DNA of 64,000 nt from Gemmatimonadota bacterium (GTDB taxonomy: Bacteria > Gemmatimonadota > Gemmatimonadetes > Gemmatimonadales > Gemmatimonadaceae): positions 186,001 to 250,000 of the forward strand of contig JAQBQB010000018.1 of the NCBI GenBank assembly GCA_028287235.1, in the 5' to 3' direction. Within the stretch, counting starts at the first letter, position 1. Each line of letters opens with the position of its first letter. The notes below the pieces were generated by a model. That model saw nothing but the letters and a program-made list of their open reading frames with translations, searched no databases and was not told the origin of the DNA. Position numbers and translations under genes: made by a program. Below are positions 1 to 9,239 of the stretch, piece by piece.

Positions 1-134
1 CCGCGGTCGGTCGACCGGGGTACCACGAAGACTGGTTTCGACAGCCGGTGCTCGAGGCGTCGCTTCAGCTCTCCGACCGCAAGCGCGTCAAAGTCGGCGG
101 CGGTAATCGCTACGTCGTACTTGAAGGCGCTCAT
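1..134 (-). CDS. partial protein, possible TIR-like N-terminus
   Basis: Reading the minus strand from the ATG at 134 gives 44 open codons running off the window edge, beginning MSAFKYDVAITAADFDALAV and continuing with an amphipathic helix-like stretch and then a hydrophobic strand ending PVFVVPRS. A short 'YDVAI' strand, an acidic loop, a Leu/Arg-rich helix and a second 'VFVV' strand is the order seen at the start of TIR domains. The conserved downstream residues lie outside the window, so this is only a pattern match. No strong Shine-Dalgarno is visible. The opposite strand is also open here (from base 3 to 743), so the coding strand is not certain. Confidence 0.4.
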   Translation of the reverse strand, partial: MSAFKYDVAITAADFDALAVGELKRRLEHRLSKPVFVVPRSTDR

Positions 135-279
135 ATTCCGGGTCGGGATCGGGGTGAAACGGTCTCGGCGCCAATTAATGTAGCCAAGGGACCGGCCCGG
201 CGCCTCTCCCCGCCGGAAGTAGAAAGGCCCCTCCGGGGGGAGTTGTGGACATGGCGCACAGCCATCATTTTCTTGACGT

Positions 280-305
280 CGGCGGGACGCAGGGTGGTCC
301 CGCCG
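280..305. other. perfect 9-bp hairpin between divergent genes
   Basis: CGGCGGGAC (280-288) is followed by an 8-base loop and its exact reverse complement GTCCCGCCG (297-305). It lies between the minus-strand start at 134 and the plus-strand start at 357. No T-tract follows on either strand, so it is not a standard intrinsic terminator. It may be a leader structure for the downstream gene or an operator. The function is unknown. Confidence 0.4.
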
Positions 306-356
306 TTGAGCTTAGCGGGCTTCACCAGGCTTCAACGGGCTTCAGCGAGGGCGGGA

Positions 357-743
357 GTGGCGGAACTGGCATTTCGCGATGGGATCATGGACCGAATCCG
401 GCTGGTCGAGCCGCGATTCGACGAGCGCGCGTACCTGTTCGTGCTCGCCGCCCTCGAGTATTGCCAGCAACATCTCGACGAACGCCGCCACATCAATGGA
501 CGCGAGCTCGCCCTGGCATGCCGCGACCTCGCCCTCGACCGGTTCGGCGTCATGGCCCGCCTGGTCCTCGAGCACTGGGGCGTCCGCACCAGCGCCGACA
601 TCGGCCACGTGGTCTTCACCCTCGTCGATCTGGGTTTGCTCATGAGCCAGCCCACCGACACCCGCGACGAGTTCGCCGACGTCTTCGACTTCGACCAGGC
701 GTTCGAGCGCGAGTACCCGTGGTGTGGTGCGATGACCGTTTGA
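357..743 (+). CDS. Minf_1886-family protein
   Basis: This conserved protein of about 128 residues has unknown function. After the start it shows the family layout: a short helix (FRDGIMDRI), R-F-x-x-x-A-Y-x-F-V near residues 16-26, a central 'HINGRELALACRDLALDRFG' region, then VLEHWGV, a hydrophobic VVFTLVDLGLL strand, and a closing acidic stretch with Phe residues (EFADVFDFDQAFE). I chose the GTG at 357 over the ATG at 387 because family members carry the short helix that the ATG would delete, and because GAGG lies about 6 bases upstream. The frame is open far upstream (to base 3), but that part looks non-coding. Nothing ties it to a pathway. Confidence 0.75.
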   Translation: MAELAFRDGIMDRIRLVEPRFDERAYLFVLAALEYCQQHLDERRHINGRELALACRDLALDRFGVMARLVLEHWGVRTSADIGHVVFTLVDLGLLMSQPTDTRDEFADVFDFDQAFEREYPWCGAMTV

Positions 744-839
744 TGGTCTGTTGATGGTTTCGTTTGGTTCGTCGAGTTGCCTTGCAGGCGCGGCACCGAG
801 GTCGCGCTGGGGTGGGAGGGCTGTCAGGGAGGTGGATGC

Positions 840-1037
840 ATGGAGAAATCGACGGAGCTGCCGGACTGCCGGAAGTGTCAAACTGGAACGCTGCTGCCGT
901 TGAGCGACTATGGCCGCGACGGCGCGCCGATCACCTACAAGGCGTGGGCGTGCAGCAATCCCGATTGCGGTTTCAACATCCGCATCGACAACGGTGAGTT
1001 GAGCTACGGACGCACCGTCGGGACCTCGCAGAAGTAG
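840..1037 (+). CDS. small zinc-ribbon protein
   Basis: A 65-residue protein with two Cys pairs: CRKC at residues 10-13 and CSNPDC at about 38-43. Together they make a four-Cys zinc ribbon. The spacing and the aromatic/hydrophobic strand (ITYKAWAC) before the second pair fit a treble-clef or rubredoxin-like knuckle. The ATG at 840 is preceded by a strong Shine-Dalgarno (AGGGAGGTGG at 827-836), which decides the start. Nothing identifies a partner. Such ribbons often bind nucleic acid or mediate protein contacts, but that is inference here. It precedes the nnr-thiL-plsC run by 26 bases and may be co-transcribed with it. Confidence 0.75.
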   Translation: MEKSTELPDCRKCQTGTLLPLSDYGRDGAPITYKAWACSNPDCGFNIRIDNGELSYGRTVGTSQK

Positions 1038-1063
1038 TCACTGAGAACTCCCCCCCCGACAAC

Positions 1064-2644
1064 ATGCGCACTCTCGTCCGCGTCGTGTCCAGCTCGGAGT
1101 CGGCGGCGCGCGACGCGTCGGCGATCGCGGCGGGCATTCCGTCGCGCGTGTTGATGCAGCGCGCCGGCGCCGCCGCGGCCTCGGAGATCGCGCTCCGGTA
1201 TCGCGACCGCATCGGCGGCGAAGTGCTCATCCTCGCCGGTCCCGGCAACAACGGCGGCGACGCGTGGGTCGTGGCGCGGGCGTTGGAGACGGCCGGCGCG
1301 CACGTGCGTGTCATCGAACCGGTCCCGTCGAAAACGCCCGACGCACAGGCCGAGCGCGAGCTCGCGCTCCAACAGATCTCCGACCGGCGCGTGGAGTCGG
1401 CGCGCGCCGGCGATTCGCTCTACCGCGGCGAAGCGTTGATCATCGACGGCCTGCTCGGAACGGGCGCGACCGGTGCGCCGCGCGGCGAGCTCGGACGCGT
1501 GATCGAGCAGCTCGCCGCGCTCTCGACGCGCGACGCGGCCATCGTCGCCCTCGACGTGCCGAGCGGGCTCGATGCCACCACGGGAATCGCGGAAGGCGCC
1601 GTCACCGCGGCGGACCTCACGCTCACCTTCGGCACGGTGAAGCGCGGCCATCTCGTGAATCGCGAAGTGTGCGGCGCCATCGCGGTGCTCGACATCGGAC
1701 TCGGCTCGCACGCGTCGCTTGGTGACGGCGCGCCGAAGCTCGTCGACGAGCAATGGGTCGCGTCGCAAGTGCCGCTGATTCCGGCGAGCGCGCACAAGGG
1801 TGTGCGCAAGAAGTTGGCGATCGTGGGCGGCGCGCAGGGAATGGTCGGCGCCACGATCCTCGCGGCGCGCGCCGCGATACGCAGCGGCATTGGGATGGTG
1901 AAGCTCATCGTGGACGAGGACAGCTTGCGCGCCGTGCAGGAGAGCGAGCCGTACGCGCTCGCCGCGCGCTGGCCGCAGGACGACGCGGCCGCGGCGCGCG
2001 ACGTGGTCGAGTGGGCCGACGCCGTGGTCATTGGACCGGGCCTCGGCCGCACCGACGCGAGCCGCGAGCTGCTCGACCGAATCCTGCGGCGCTGGACCGG
2101 ACCAATCCTGCTCGACGCCGACGCGCTCACGCTCTTCGAGGGGCAAGCCGAGAAGCTCGGTCAACATTTGCGTGGCCGCGCGTCGCTGGTGACACCACAT
2201 CCGGTGGAATTCGCGCGCCTCGCGGGCAAGCCGGTCGACGACGTGCTCTCCGGCCGTTTCGACATTGGCCGCGAGCTCGCCGAAACGCTCGGCGCCTCGG
2301 TGCTGCTCAAGGGCGTTCCCACGATCGTCACGTCGCCGAACGGCAAGCGGCTCGTGAGCGCGAGCGGCAACCAGGCGCTGGCCACCGCGGGGAGCGGCGA
2401 CGTGTTGAGCGGAATCGCGGGCACCATGCTCGCCCAGATCGGCGATGCATTTTCGGCGGGAGCCGTAGCCGCGTGGGTGCACGGCCGCGCCGCCGAACGA
2501 ATTCCGGGCAGCAACGAGATGGGCGCCCGGGGCATCGCGCTCGAAGACATCGTCAACGAGCTGCGCGACGCGTGGACGTTCGACGAGCGCCCGCTGCGCT
2601 ACCCCGTGCTCCACGAGCTGCCGAACGTCGGCGCACGGCGATGA
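1064..2644 (+). CDS. nnr: bifunctional NAD(P)H-hydrate epimerase / ADP-dependent dehydratase
   Basis: This 526-residue fusion repairs hydrated NAD(P)H. The N-terminal YjeF_N epimerase half interconverts R- and S-NAD(P)HX; it shows the nucleotide loop GPGNNGGD near residues 59-66, the DGLLGTGATG segment and VALDVPSGLDATTG. The C-terminal ribokinase-like half (from about residue 240) dehydrates S-NAD(P)HX using ADP; it shows HKGVRKKLAIVGG, VIGPGLGR, LLDADAL, TPHPVEFARL and the phosphate loop ATAGSGDVLSGIAG. Length and domain order match bacterial Nnr. The stop overlaps the next start by 4 bases (ATGA at 2641-2644), so thiL is likely translationally coupled. Confidence 0.95.
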   Translation: MRTLVRVVSSSESAARDASAIAAGIPSRVLMQRAGAAAASEIALRYRDRIGGEVLILAGPGNNGGDAWVVARALETAGAHVRVIEPVPSKTPDAQAERELALQQISDRRVESARAGDSLYRGEALIIDGLLGTGATGAPRGELGRVIEQLAALSTRDAAIVALDVPSGLDATTGIAEGAVTAADLTLTFGTVKRGHLVNREVCGAIAVLDIGLGSHASLGDGAPKLVDEQWVASQVPLIPASAHKGVRKKLAIVGGAQGMVGATILAARAAIRSGIGMVKLIVDEDSLRAVQESEPYALAARWPQDDAAAARDVVEWADAVVIGPGLGRTDASRELLDRILRRWTGPILLDADALTLFEGQAEKLGQHLRGRASLVTPHPVEFARLAGKPVDDVLSGRFDIGRELAETLGASVLLKGVPTIVTSPNGKRLVSASGNQALATAGSGDVLSGIAGTMLAQIGDAFSAGAVAAWVHGRAAERIPGSNEMGARGIALEDIVNELRDAWTFDERPLRYPVLHELPNVGARR

Positions 2645-3573
2645 CCGGCGAGCTGTCGCTCGGGCCGGGCGCCGAGTTCGACATGATTCGCGAGCTCCTC
2701 GAGCGATGGGGGCCACGGGCCGTCGGCATCGGCGACGATGCGGCCGTGCTTCGCCTTCCGCGCGGTGACGCGCTCGTCGCGAGCGTCGACAGCGCCGTGG
2801 AGCATCAGCACTTCGAGCGCGAGTGGCTCACGCCGCGCGAGATCGGCTATCGCGCGGTGGCCGCCGCGCTCAGCGACCTCGCCGCCATGGCCGCGGGCCC
2901 GGTGGGCGTGCTCATCGCCATGACCATCCCGCGCGCGTGGATGATGAGCGTTCTCGAAATCGCCGACGGCATCGCCGATGCGGTCGACGTCGTCGGTACT
3001 CGCATCCTTGGCGGCAACCTCGCCGCCGGCGGTGAGCTCTCGATCACCACCACGGTGATGGGTGCTGCGTTCGCGCCGCTCACGCGCGATGGCGCGCGGC
3101 CGAACGACAGGGTGTACGTCACCGGCCGGCTCGGCGGCGTGCGCGCGGCGATCGAGCGGTTGTCCTCCGGCAAACCCGCGGGCGAGTTCCACGAGCGCTT
3201 CGCGCGGCCCGTACCGCGAATCGCCGAAGCGCGGTGGCTGGCCGACCGCGGCGCGTCCGCCGCGATCGATGTGTCCGACGGCTTACTTGCCGACGCTCGC
3301 CATCTGGCCACCGCGAGCGGCGTGCACATGGCGCTCGAATCGCGGCGCGTGCCCGCGGTCGCGGGCATCAGCGCGGCGTCGGCCATGCACAGCGGGGAAG
3401 AGTACGAGCTCCTCGCGACCGCTCCCCGAGCGATCGATACGACCGAGTTTGAACGGCGCTTCGGACTTCCCCTCACGGAGATCGGCCGCGTCACGAGCGG
3501 TGAGCGAGGGACCGTCGAGGTCGATGGCGAGCGCGTTGCCAACGCCGCGGGCTACGATCACTTTTCTCGCTGA
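2641..3573 (+). CDS. thiL: thiamine-monophosphate kinase
   Basis: A 310-residue kinase that phosphorylates thiamine monophosphate to the coenzyme thiamine diphosphate with ATP. It shows the PurM/ThiL-type N-terminal strand GIGDDAAVL (about 29-37), an acid-rich loop with SVDSAVEHQHF, ALSDLAAMAAGP, GGNLAAGGELSI, then the C-terminal DVSDGLLADARHL and SGEEYELLAT motifs that bind substrate and metal. Length fits the family. It starts inside the nnr stop (4-base overlap), and its TGA shares one base with the ATG of plsC (TGATG at 3571-3575). The three genes therefore form a tightly coupled unit, although their pathways differ. Confidence 0.94.
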   Translation: MTGELSLGPGAEFDMIRELLERWGPRAVGIGDDAAVLRLPRGDALVASVDSAVEHQHFEREWLTPREIGYRAVAAALSDLAAMAAGPVGVLIAMTIPRAWMMSVLEIADGIADAVDVVGTRILGGNLAAGGELSITTTVMGAAFAPLTRDGARPNDRVYVTGRLGGVRAAIERLSSGKPAGEFHERFARPVPRIAEARWLADRGASAAIDVSDGLLADARHLATASGVHMALESRRVPAVAGISAASAMHSGEEYELLATAPRAIDTTEFERRFGLPLTEIGRVTSGERGTVEVDGERVANAAGYDHFSR

Positions 3574-4322
3574 TGCGTACCCCAATCGTTTTTCTGGTGG
3601 CGTTGATCATGACGGCGATCCTCGGACCGATCGTGATCATTGCGCGCCTCCTTGGCGTACCGCAGCGCCCGAACTCGATCTATACCAAGTGCGTGCGGAC
3701 GTGGGCGCGCTCGATCATTGCCGCGGCGGGTGTTCGCGTGCGCATCCACGGCGCCGAACACCTGCAGAGCGCGCGCGGCGCGGTGTGCATCTCGAATCAT
3801 GTGAGTTGGTTCGACATCTTTCCGCTCGCCGCCGAGCTGCCCTGGTGCAGCTTCATCGCCAAGACGGAGCTGCGCCGCATTCCGCTGTTCGGCTTCGCCG
3901 CCGAGTCGGTGGGCATCGTGTTTCTCGACCGCGACAACCGGAAGCAGGCATTCAAGTCGTATGAAGGTGCCGCGAAGGAAGTGCAGCGCGGCCGGTCGAT
4001 CGTCGTGTACCCGGAGGGCACGCGCGGCGAAGACTACCATCTGCGTCCCTTCAAGAAAGGCCCGTTCGTGCTCGCCATCGCGTCGCAGGCGCCCATCGTT
4101 CCGACCGTCGTCTTCGGTGCGCGCGAAGTGATGCCCAAGGGCACGTTCTGGATTCGCTCGGGCACGGTCGACCTGCACTTTCTCGAGCCCATCCCCACCG
4201 CGGGGTTCGACTACGAGCATCGCGCCGAGCTCATGACCGCCGTGTGGGAGCGCATGGCCGGCGAGTTGAAAGGCCTCTACGGCGTCCACACCTCGGAGCA
4301 TCCGGTGGCGAACCAGGGCTAG
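3573..4322 (+). CDS. plsC: 1-acyl-glycerol-3-phosphate acyltransferase
   Basis: A 249-residue membrane acyltransferase of the PlsC family, which adds the second acyl chain to lysophosphatidate in phospholipid synthesis. Residues 5-28 form a hydrophobic N-terminal membrane segment. The catalytic H-x4-D motif is NHVSWFD with His76 and Asp81. The substrate-phosphate motif PEGTR lies at 147-151, and FLDRDNR at 117-123 corresponds to the middle family block. The start overlaps the thiL stop by one base. A related lipid A or ornithine-lipid acyltransferase cannot be excluded, but nothing in the sequence favours that. Confidence 0.88.
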   Translation: MRTPIVFLVALIMTAILGPIVIIARLLGVPQRPNSIYTKCVRTWARSIIAAAGVRVRIHGAEHLQSARGAVCISNHVSWFDIFPLAAELPWCSFIAKTELRRIPLFGFAAESVGIVFLDRDNRKQAFKSYEGAAKEVQRGRSIVVYPEGTRGEDYHLRPFKKGPFVLAIASQAPIVPTVVFGAREVMPKGTFWIRSGTVDLHFLEPIPTAGFDYEHRAELMTAVWERMAGELKGLYGVHTSEHPVANQG

Positions 4323-5657
<1,335 letters not shown>

Positions 5658-5672
5658 GTTTGGTATCTGAGT

Positions 5673-5993
5673 ATGGCAGCTGACCGGTCCGCGATTCTCA
5701 AGCGAGTCGGCACGATCGCCCTGATCGGCGTGGCGCTCTGGTTCGCGGTGCAGGGCGGGGAGTTCGGCACGCTGGATCTGTTTCGGCAGTACCGGCAAAA
5801 GGCGCGGGTGAGCAAGTCCGTGGATTCGCTCAAGCTCGTCGTGGATTCGCTGAAAAAATACGAAGACAAGCTGTTGCACGATCCTGCGACGCAGGAGCGA
5901 ATCGCGCGCGAGGTGTTCGGTATGGTGCGGGGCGACAAGGAAGTGCTGTACCGCTTTGCCGATCCGCGGGATACGACGGGAAAGACGCCGTAA
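5673..5993 (+). CDS. FtsB/DivIC-type septum formation initiator
   Basis: A 106-residue bitopic protein: short basic cytoplasmic N-terminus (MAADRSAILKRVG), one membrane helix at about residues 13-27 (TIALIGVALWFAV), then a heptad-like helix rich in Lys/Leu/Val (about 45-75), then the conserved C-terminal 'IAREVFGMVRGDKEVLYRF' region typical of FtsB/DivIC. These proteins form the periplasmic/extracytoplasmic coiled-coil scaffold with FtsL and FtsQ at the division site. The location directly after eno is the classic eno-ftsB gene order found in many bacteria. FtsB versus DivIC is only a naming difference. Confidence 0.88.
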   Translation: MAADRSAILKRVGTIALIGVALWFAVQGGEFGTLDLFRQYRQKARVSKSVDSLKLVVDSLKKYEDKLLHDPATQERIAREVFGMVRGDKEVLYRFADPRDTTGKTP

Positions 5994-6007
5994 ATGCGCG
6001 GTAGAAC

Positions 6008-6035
6008 TTGACTCCAAACGCCGCGCACTTACCTT
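6008..6035 (+). promoter_or_regulatory. candidate sigma-70 promoter of initiator tRNA
   Basis: TTGACT (6008-6013), a 16-base spacer and TACCTT (6030-6035) match the housekeeping -35/-10 consensus at 5/6 and 3/6 positions. The expected start is near 6042, just before the tRNA at 6047. It starts 14 bases after the stop of the division gene. The match is partly degenerate, so read-through from upstream could also serve the tRNA. Confidence 0.5.
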
Positions 6036-6046
6036 ACATGAACTGG

Positions 6047-6120
<74 letters not shown>

Positions 6121-6125
6121 TTGAA

Positions 6126-6160
6126 ATCGGTCGGCCCTTACGGGCCGGCCGATTTTTTTT
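6126..6160 (+). terminator. intrinsic terminator after initiator tRNA
   Basis: ATCGGTCGGCCC (6126-6137) pairs across a TTAC loop with GGGCCGGCCGAT (6142-6153), with one G-T wobble, and is followed by eight T residues (6153-6160). This is a textbook Rho-independent terminator 5 bases after the tRNA. Confidence 0.93.
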
Positions 6161-6244
6161 GCCTGCAAACGTTGGCCGCGCGCGGGAAGGGCATCACGCA
6201 CCGGCCAAGTGCTGCGACGGTATGGACCTAGCGGACGGCGAGGC

Positions 6245-6273
6245 TTCAAATTGCCGCCAGCGGACGCTATAAT
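6245..6273 (+). promoter_or_regulatory. sigma-70 promoter of elongator tRNA-Met
   Basis: TTCAAA (6245-6250), an exact 17-base spacer, and a perfect TATAAT (6268-6273). The start is expected near 6280, about 39 bases ahead of the tRNA at 6319. A perfect -10 in such GC-rich DNA is unlikely by chance, and placement fits a stable-RNA promoter. Confidence 0.8.
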
Positions 6274-6318
6274 TCGTGGCTCGGGACCGGCGGCCCAATC
6301 GGGGTGTCGATCTACGTC

Positions 6319-6392
6319 GGCAGGGTAGCTCAGCTGGTTAGAGCACGGCACTCATAATGCCGGGGTCGAGGGTTCGAGTCCCTCCCCTGCTA
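6319..6392 (+). tRNA. elongator tRNA-Met(CAT)
   Basis: Anticodon CAT at 6353-6355. The acceptor GGCAGGG pairs with CCCTGCT through a G1-U72 wobble, with discriminator A73. The arms are GCTC/GAGC, CGGCA/TGCCG and GAGGG-TTCGAGT-CCCTC. The first acceptor pair is paired and the anticodon stem lacks the triple G-C, so it is not the initiator. The D-arm/variable region (TTAGAGCAC, GGGGTC) looks like elongator Met. A lysidine-modified tRNA-Ile(CAT) has the same anticodon and cannot be fully excluded. CCA is not encoded. Confidence 0.9.
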
Positions 6393-6400
6393 TGCACAAC

Positions 6401-6433
6401 AGGCTCGTAAGCGCATTCGCCTACGGGCCTTTT
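6401..6433 (+). terminator. weak intrinsic terminator after second tRNA-Met
   Basis: AGGCTCGTA (6401-6409) can pair with TACGGGCCT (6422-6430) across a 12-base loop, with one G-T wobble. A short run of four T residues (6430-6433) follows. The T-tract is short, so this is a weaker call than the preceding terminator. Confidence 0.6.
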
Positions 6434-6435
6434 GC

Positions 6436-6523
6436 GTGCGATTACGCGAGACGAAAATGCCCATCGCCGAGATTGCGATGACGCGCGGCTTTGCCGATCA
6501 GCGCCGCCTCACTCGCGTATTCA
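6436..6523 (+). pseudogene. AraC-family regulator fragment (C-terminal HTH)
   Basis: In this frame the bases encode ETKMPIAEIAMTRGFADQ followed by RRLTRVFTA, an almost intact second helix-turn-helix of an AraC/XylS-type regulator (family pattern: LPIAEIALACGFADQSHLTRAF). There is no start codon with a plausible regulator body upstream; the tRNA terminator lies immediately before. The homology stops around 6520, where the convergent hydrolase gene ends. It is therefore a remnant of about 29 codons, not a functional gene. It may be the relic of a regulator that arrived together with the neighbouring foreign-looking hydrolase. Confidence 0.55.
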
Positions 6524-7357
6524 CGGCGTGCCGTCCGCTTTCAGAAACGCCAGCAGGTCGGCGTTGATCGTGTCGGCCTCAGTCGTGGGCATACCGTGCG
6601 GAAAGCCTTTGTAGGTTTTCAGAGTGCCATTCTTCAGCAGCTTTGCCGACAGCGGCGCCGAATCGGCATACGGCACGATCTGGTCGTCATCGCCATGCAT
6701 GACGAGGACCGGCACCGTGATCTTCTTCAGGTCTTCGGTGAAGTCCGTTTGGGAGAAGGCCACGATGCCGTCATAGTGTGCCTTGGCGCCTCCCATCATG
6801 CCCTGTCGCCACCAATTCCAGATCACACCTTGGGAGGGTTTCGCACCCGGTCGGTTGTAACCATAAAATGGCCCAGCCGGCAAATCGTAGTAGAACTGCG
6901 CTCGGTTGGCGGCGACCTGCGCCTGAAATCCGTCAAATACCTCCTTGGCCAGTCCGCCCGGATTCGACGGAGTCTTCACCATCACCGGCGGCACCGCTCC
7001 GATCATCACCGCTTTTGCAACCCGGCTCTGGCCGTGGCGCGCGATGTAGTGCACCACTTCGCCGCCGCCGGTCGAGTGCCCGACATGCACCGCGTCCTTC
7101 AGGTCGAGATGAGCGGTCAGCGCCGCCAGGTCGTCAGCGTAGTGATCCATGTCATGGCCGCTACTCACCTGCGTGGAGCGGCCGTGCCCGCGGCGGTCGT
7201 GCGCTATGACGCGATACCCGTGATTGAGGAAGAACATCATCTGCGCATCCCAGTCATCGGACGATAGCGGCCAGCCGTGGCTGAACACGATCGGCTGCCC
7301 CTTGCCCCAATCTTTGTAGTAGAGCTCAACGCCGTCTTTGGTGGTGATCGTGCTCAT
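6521..7357 (-). CDS. alpha/beta hydrolase, non-heme chloroperoxidase type
   Basis: A 278-residue soluble alpha/beta hydrolase. It shows the oxyanion segment [15 protein letters not shown] (25-39), the DRRGHGRS turn (54-61), the nucleophile elbow GHSTGG with Ser95, an acid in [11 protein letters not shown] and the His in KGFPHGMP. These features match the cofactor-free chloroperoxidase/esterase group; real substrates are unknown and bromide or chloride peroxidation is usually a side activity. AGGAG sits 8 bases before the ATG. Base composition is visibly less GC-rich than its neighbours (many AAA, AAT, TTC and TAC codons), and the protein resembles proteobacterial members. It adjoins a tRNA and an AraC remnant, suggesting horizontal acquisition. 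Confidence 0.88.
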   Translation of the reverse strand: MSTITTKDGVELYYKDWGKGQPIVFSHGWPLSSDDWDAQMMFFLNHGYRVIAHDRRGHGRSTQVSSGHDMDHYADDLAALTAHLDLKDAVHVGHSTGGGEVVHYIARHGQSRVAKAVMIGAVPPVMVKTPSNPGGLAKEVFDGFQAQVAANRAQFYYDLPAGPFYGYNRPGAKPSQGVIWNWWRQGMMGGAKAHYDGIVAFSQTDFTEDLKKITVPVLVMHGDDDQIVPYADSAPLSAKLLKNGTLKTYKGFPHGMPTTEADTINADLLAFLKADGTP

Positions 7358-7412
7358 GGTCGGATCTCCTCTGCCCCGATTACGGGACCTTGAAGTAGTC
7401 GCCCGCCGGAAG

Positions 7413-8393
7413 TCAGCGCCGAATCTGTCGCCCGAAAAACTCCACGATCAGCTCGCTCGCGCGAATCTCGGACATCGGCCCTCCAGCCCCAGGCTCGCCA
7501 GGCCACCCGTGCGATCCACCCTCGATCGAGTAAAGCACCACGTCCGCTCCCGAGCACGGATCGAAGCTGGTGCGCACGACGTGTTCCGCGACGCGCGTGA
7601 TGATGCCGTCGCCGCATGCGTTCTCCGCGATCCAGAACTGCACGGACGACGGAAGGTCGGCGGCCATGTCGGGCACGCGGCCGGGCACCGCCGTGGCGGC
7701 GTTCTCGTCGTACGCCACCTGATCGTCCGACGTGCCATGAAATGCCAGGACGGGAACACCGGAGCCTGGAAAGCACTCGTCGTCCACGAGACTCCCCGAC
7801 ACCACCGCGATGGCCGCGATCGTCGGCGCGAGCTGACACGCGACGTGATACGCCATTCGCCCGCCGTCGGAGAATCCAGCGATGTAGATTCGCGACCGGT
7901 CGACCGGAAGCGTCGATTCGATCCGGGCTATGACGGCCGAAATGAATGTGAGGTCGTCGATGCCTTCGCGTGACGCCGCGCCGCAGCACGTACCCGCGTT
8001 CCAGTCGGACGGATACAGCCCGAATCCGCCTTCGCTGCCGTTCGGGTAGGCGACAAGAAAGCCGCGCGCGTCGGCCAGCGAATCCATTTGCGACGTTCCA
8101 CGAATCGACTCGGCGTCGCCGCTGCTCCCGTGGAGAACGATGACGAGAGGGAACGAGGTGCTCGGCGGGGCGTCTATGTCGGACATGCTCCCCGCGGAAC
8201 CGGCCGGAACGTGAAGCAGAAAGCTTCGCTGCACGCCGTCCATGTTGATGTCGTGCGACGCGGTTCCCGGTCCCCAATCGCTGTTCGTTGCCGCGGAGCG
8301 GACGCCGTTGATCTGATCCGTGGCGCACCCCGCCGACAGAAGCGCCACGACGGCGAGCGCGATGGCGCTTTTCAGTGCAGCGTCGCCAGCCAT
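7413..8393 (-). CDS. lipoprotein esterase, PHB-depolymerase/LpqC type
   Basis: A secreted 326-residue ester hydrolase of the poly(3-hydroxybutyrate) depolymerase/feruloyl esterase-like group. Starting at ATG 8393, it has a lipoprotein signal peptide (hydrophobic 9-21, lipobox LSAGC with Cys23). The catalytic region shows [12 protein letters not shown] (oxyanion hole), AYPNGSEGG, the nucleophile elbow [10 protein letters not shown] with Ser175, an acid in [11 protein letters not shown] and the His in GGSHGWPG. The frame is open upstream to 8450, but the added residues would place charged residues ahead of the signal peptide, so I chose 8393. Probable role: anchored extracytoplasmic esterase; substrate unknown. 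Confidence 0.82.
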   Translation of the reverse strand: MAGDAALKSAIALAVVALLSAGCATDQINGVRSAATNSDWGPGTASHDINMDGVQRSFLLHVPAGSAGSMSDIDAPPSTSFPLVIVLHGSSGDAESIRGTSQMDSLADARGFLVAYPNGSEGGFGLYPSDWNAGTCCGAASREGIDDLTFISAVIARIESTLPVDRSRIYIAGFSDGGRMAYHVACQLAPTIAAIAVVSGSLVDDECFPGSGVPVLAFHGTSDDQVAYDENAATAVPGRVPDMAADLPSSVQFWIAENACGDGIITRVAEHVVRTSFDPCSGADVVLYSIEGGSHGWPGEPGAGGPMSEIRASELIVEFFGRQIRR

Positions 8394-8453
8394 GCGCTCG
8401 GACCTCGGTGATAGAGACGTGCTACAAGGATGACTCCGGCGCGAGAGCAAACG

Positions 8454-9239
8454 TTAATGAGGATCTCGACCGCGCCCGCCCAGACCCCATGACAATCCGA
8501 CACCCAGCTGCGAAGGTCCCCCGCCGATGAATATCTTTTCCACGCCAAGCTCGATGCCGAGCCCGGAGTCAAGCCGCCAGGCCACCGCCGCGCCAAGCGA
8601 GGGCAGCGTACCCCCTTCGGCCCGATCGGCGCCGGCGATCTCGCCTGTTCCGACGCCCGGGAGAATGGCGACGTCCAAATAAGAGTGTCGGCCCGTTGCG
8701 ACTCCGAGTCCAATTGGTACGGCCAGCGCGATCGAGCTGGCGTGCGACGTCTCCTGTCCCGAGTTGCGAGCCCCACCGACGCTCGCGCGCACGCCGACCG
8801 TCGCGTTGACTGTCCCGCGAGCCAATGGCGCAAACGTTTGGCGCCAGAGGGTGGACTCGACGTCGAGGCCGGCGATCATCCAATTCGAGCACCCGCCGCA
8901 CTGCAGCGAGAGATACGCTCCGGTGAGCGCGACCTCCGTACTCCAGAATGGCAACTCCCGTGCGAGCGTCAGCCCGAAGTTGTTATGGGCCGCGTCGTCG
9001 ATGTCGTACTTCCAGCGCCCGTACCGGAGCAGAACTTCGGTCTTTGGGCGGTCGGCGACGTCGGAGTCGGCAACGCGCGGCGGCAGCGCGCCGAACGGCG
9101 ACAGCATCAGTGCGTCCCAGGCACCAAGCTGGCTGGCCGATTGCGCCGCGCCGGTTGAGGGGAGCCCAAACAGTAGCGCCGCCACGAGGACGACTCGCGG
9201 ACGACTGCGCACGTTTTCGCCGCGGGAGAGGAAGCTCAC
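8454..9239 (-). CDS. outer-membrane beta-barrel-like protein
   Basis: A 261-residue exported protein of unknown function. It has a signal peptide ending near PSTGAAQ, then alternating hydrophobic/polar strands with Gly and aromatic residues and a strand-like C-terminus (QLGVGLSWGLGG), as in small outer-membrane barrels; a CGGC pair lies in one loop. I use the GTG at 9239, which overlaps the stop of the preceding hydrolase by 4 bases (GTGA) and implies coupling. A second in-frame GTG at 9212 would give a shorter signal peptide and is also possible. The function may be linked to the upstream membrane-anchored hydrolase. Confidence 0.65.
   Translation of the reverse strand: MSFLSRGENVRSRPRVVLVAALLFGLPSTGAAQSASQLGAWDALMLSPFGALPPRVADSDVADRPKTEVLLRYGRWKYDIDDAAHNNFGLTLARELPFWSTEVALTGAYLSLQCGGCSNWMIAGLDVESTLWRQTFAPLARGTVNATVGVRASVGGARNSGQETSHASSIALAVPIGLGVATGRHSYLDVAILPGVGTGEIAGADRAEGGTLPSLGAAVAWRLDSGLGIELGVEKIFIGGGPSQLGVGLSWGLGGRGRDPH

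Noticed and set aside
48-356. Extension of the Minf_1886 frame to base 48 and beyond
   Set aside because: The extra residues look non-coding and add no homology; GTG 357 with a Shine-Dalgarno fits the family better.
6392-7413. Possible integrative element with att sites at the tRNA-Met
   Set aside because: I looked for a second copy of the tRNA 3' end downstream and for an integrase gene and saw neither. Only the AraC remnant and the hydrolase support transfer.
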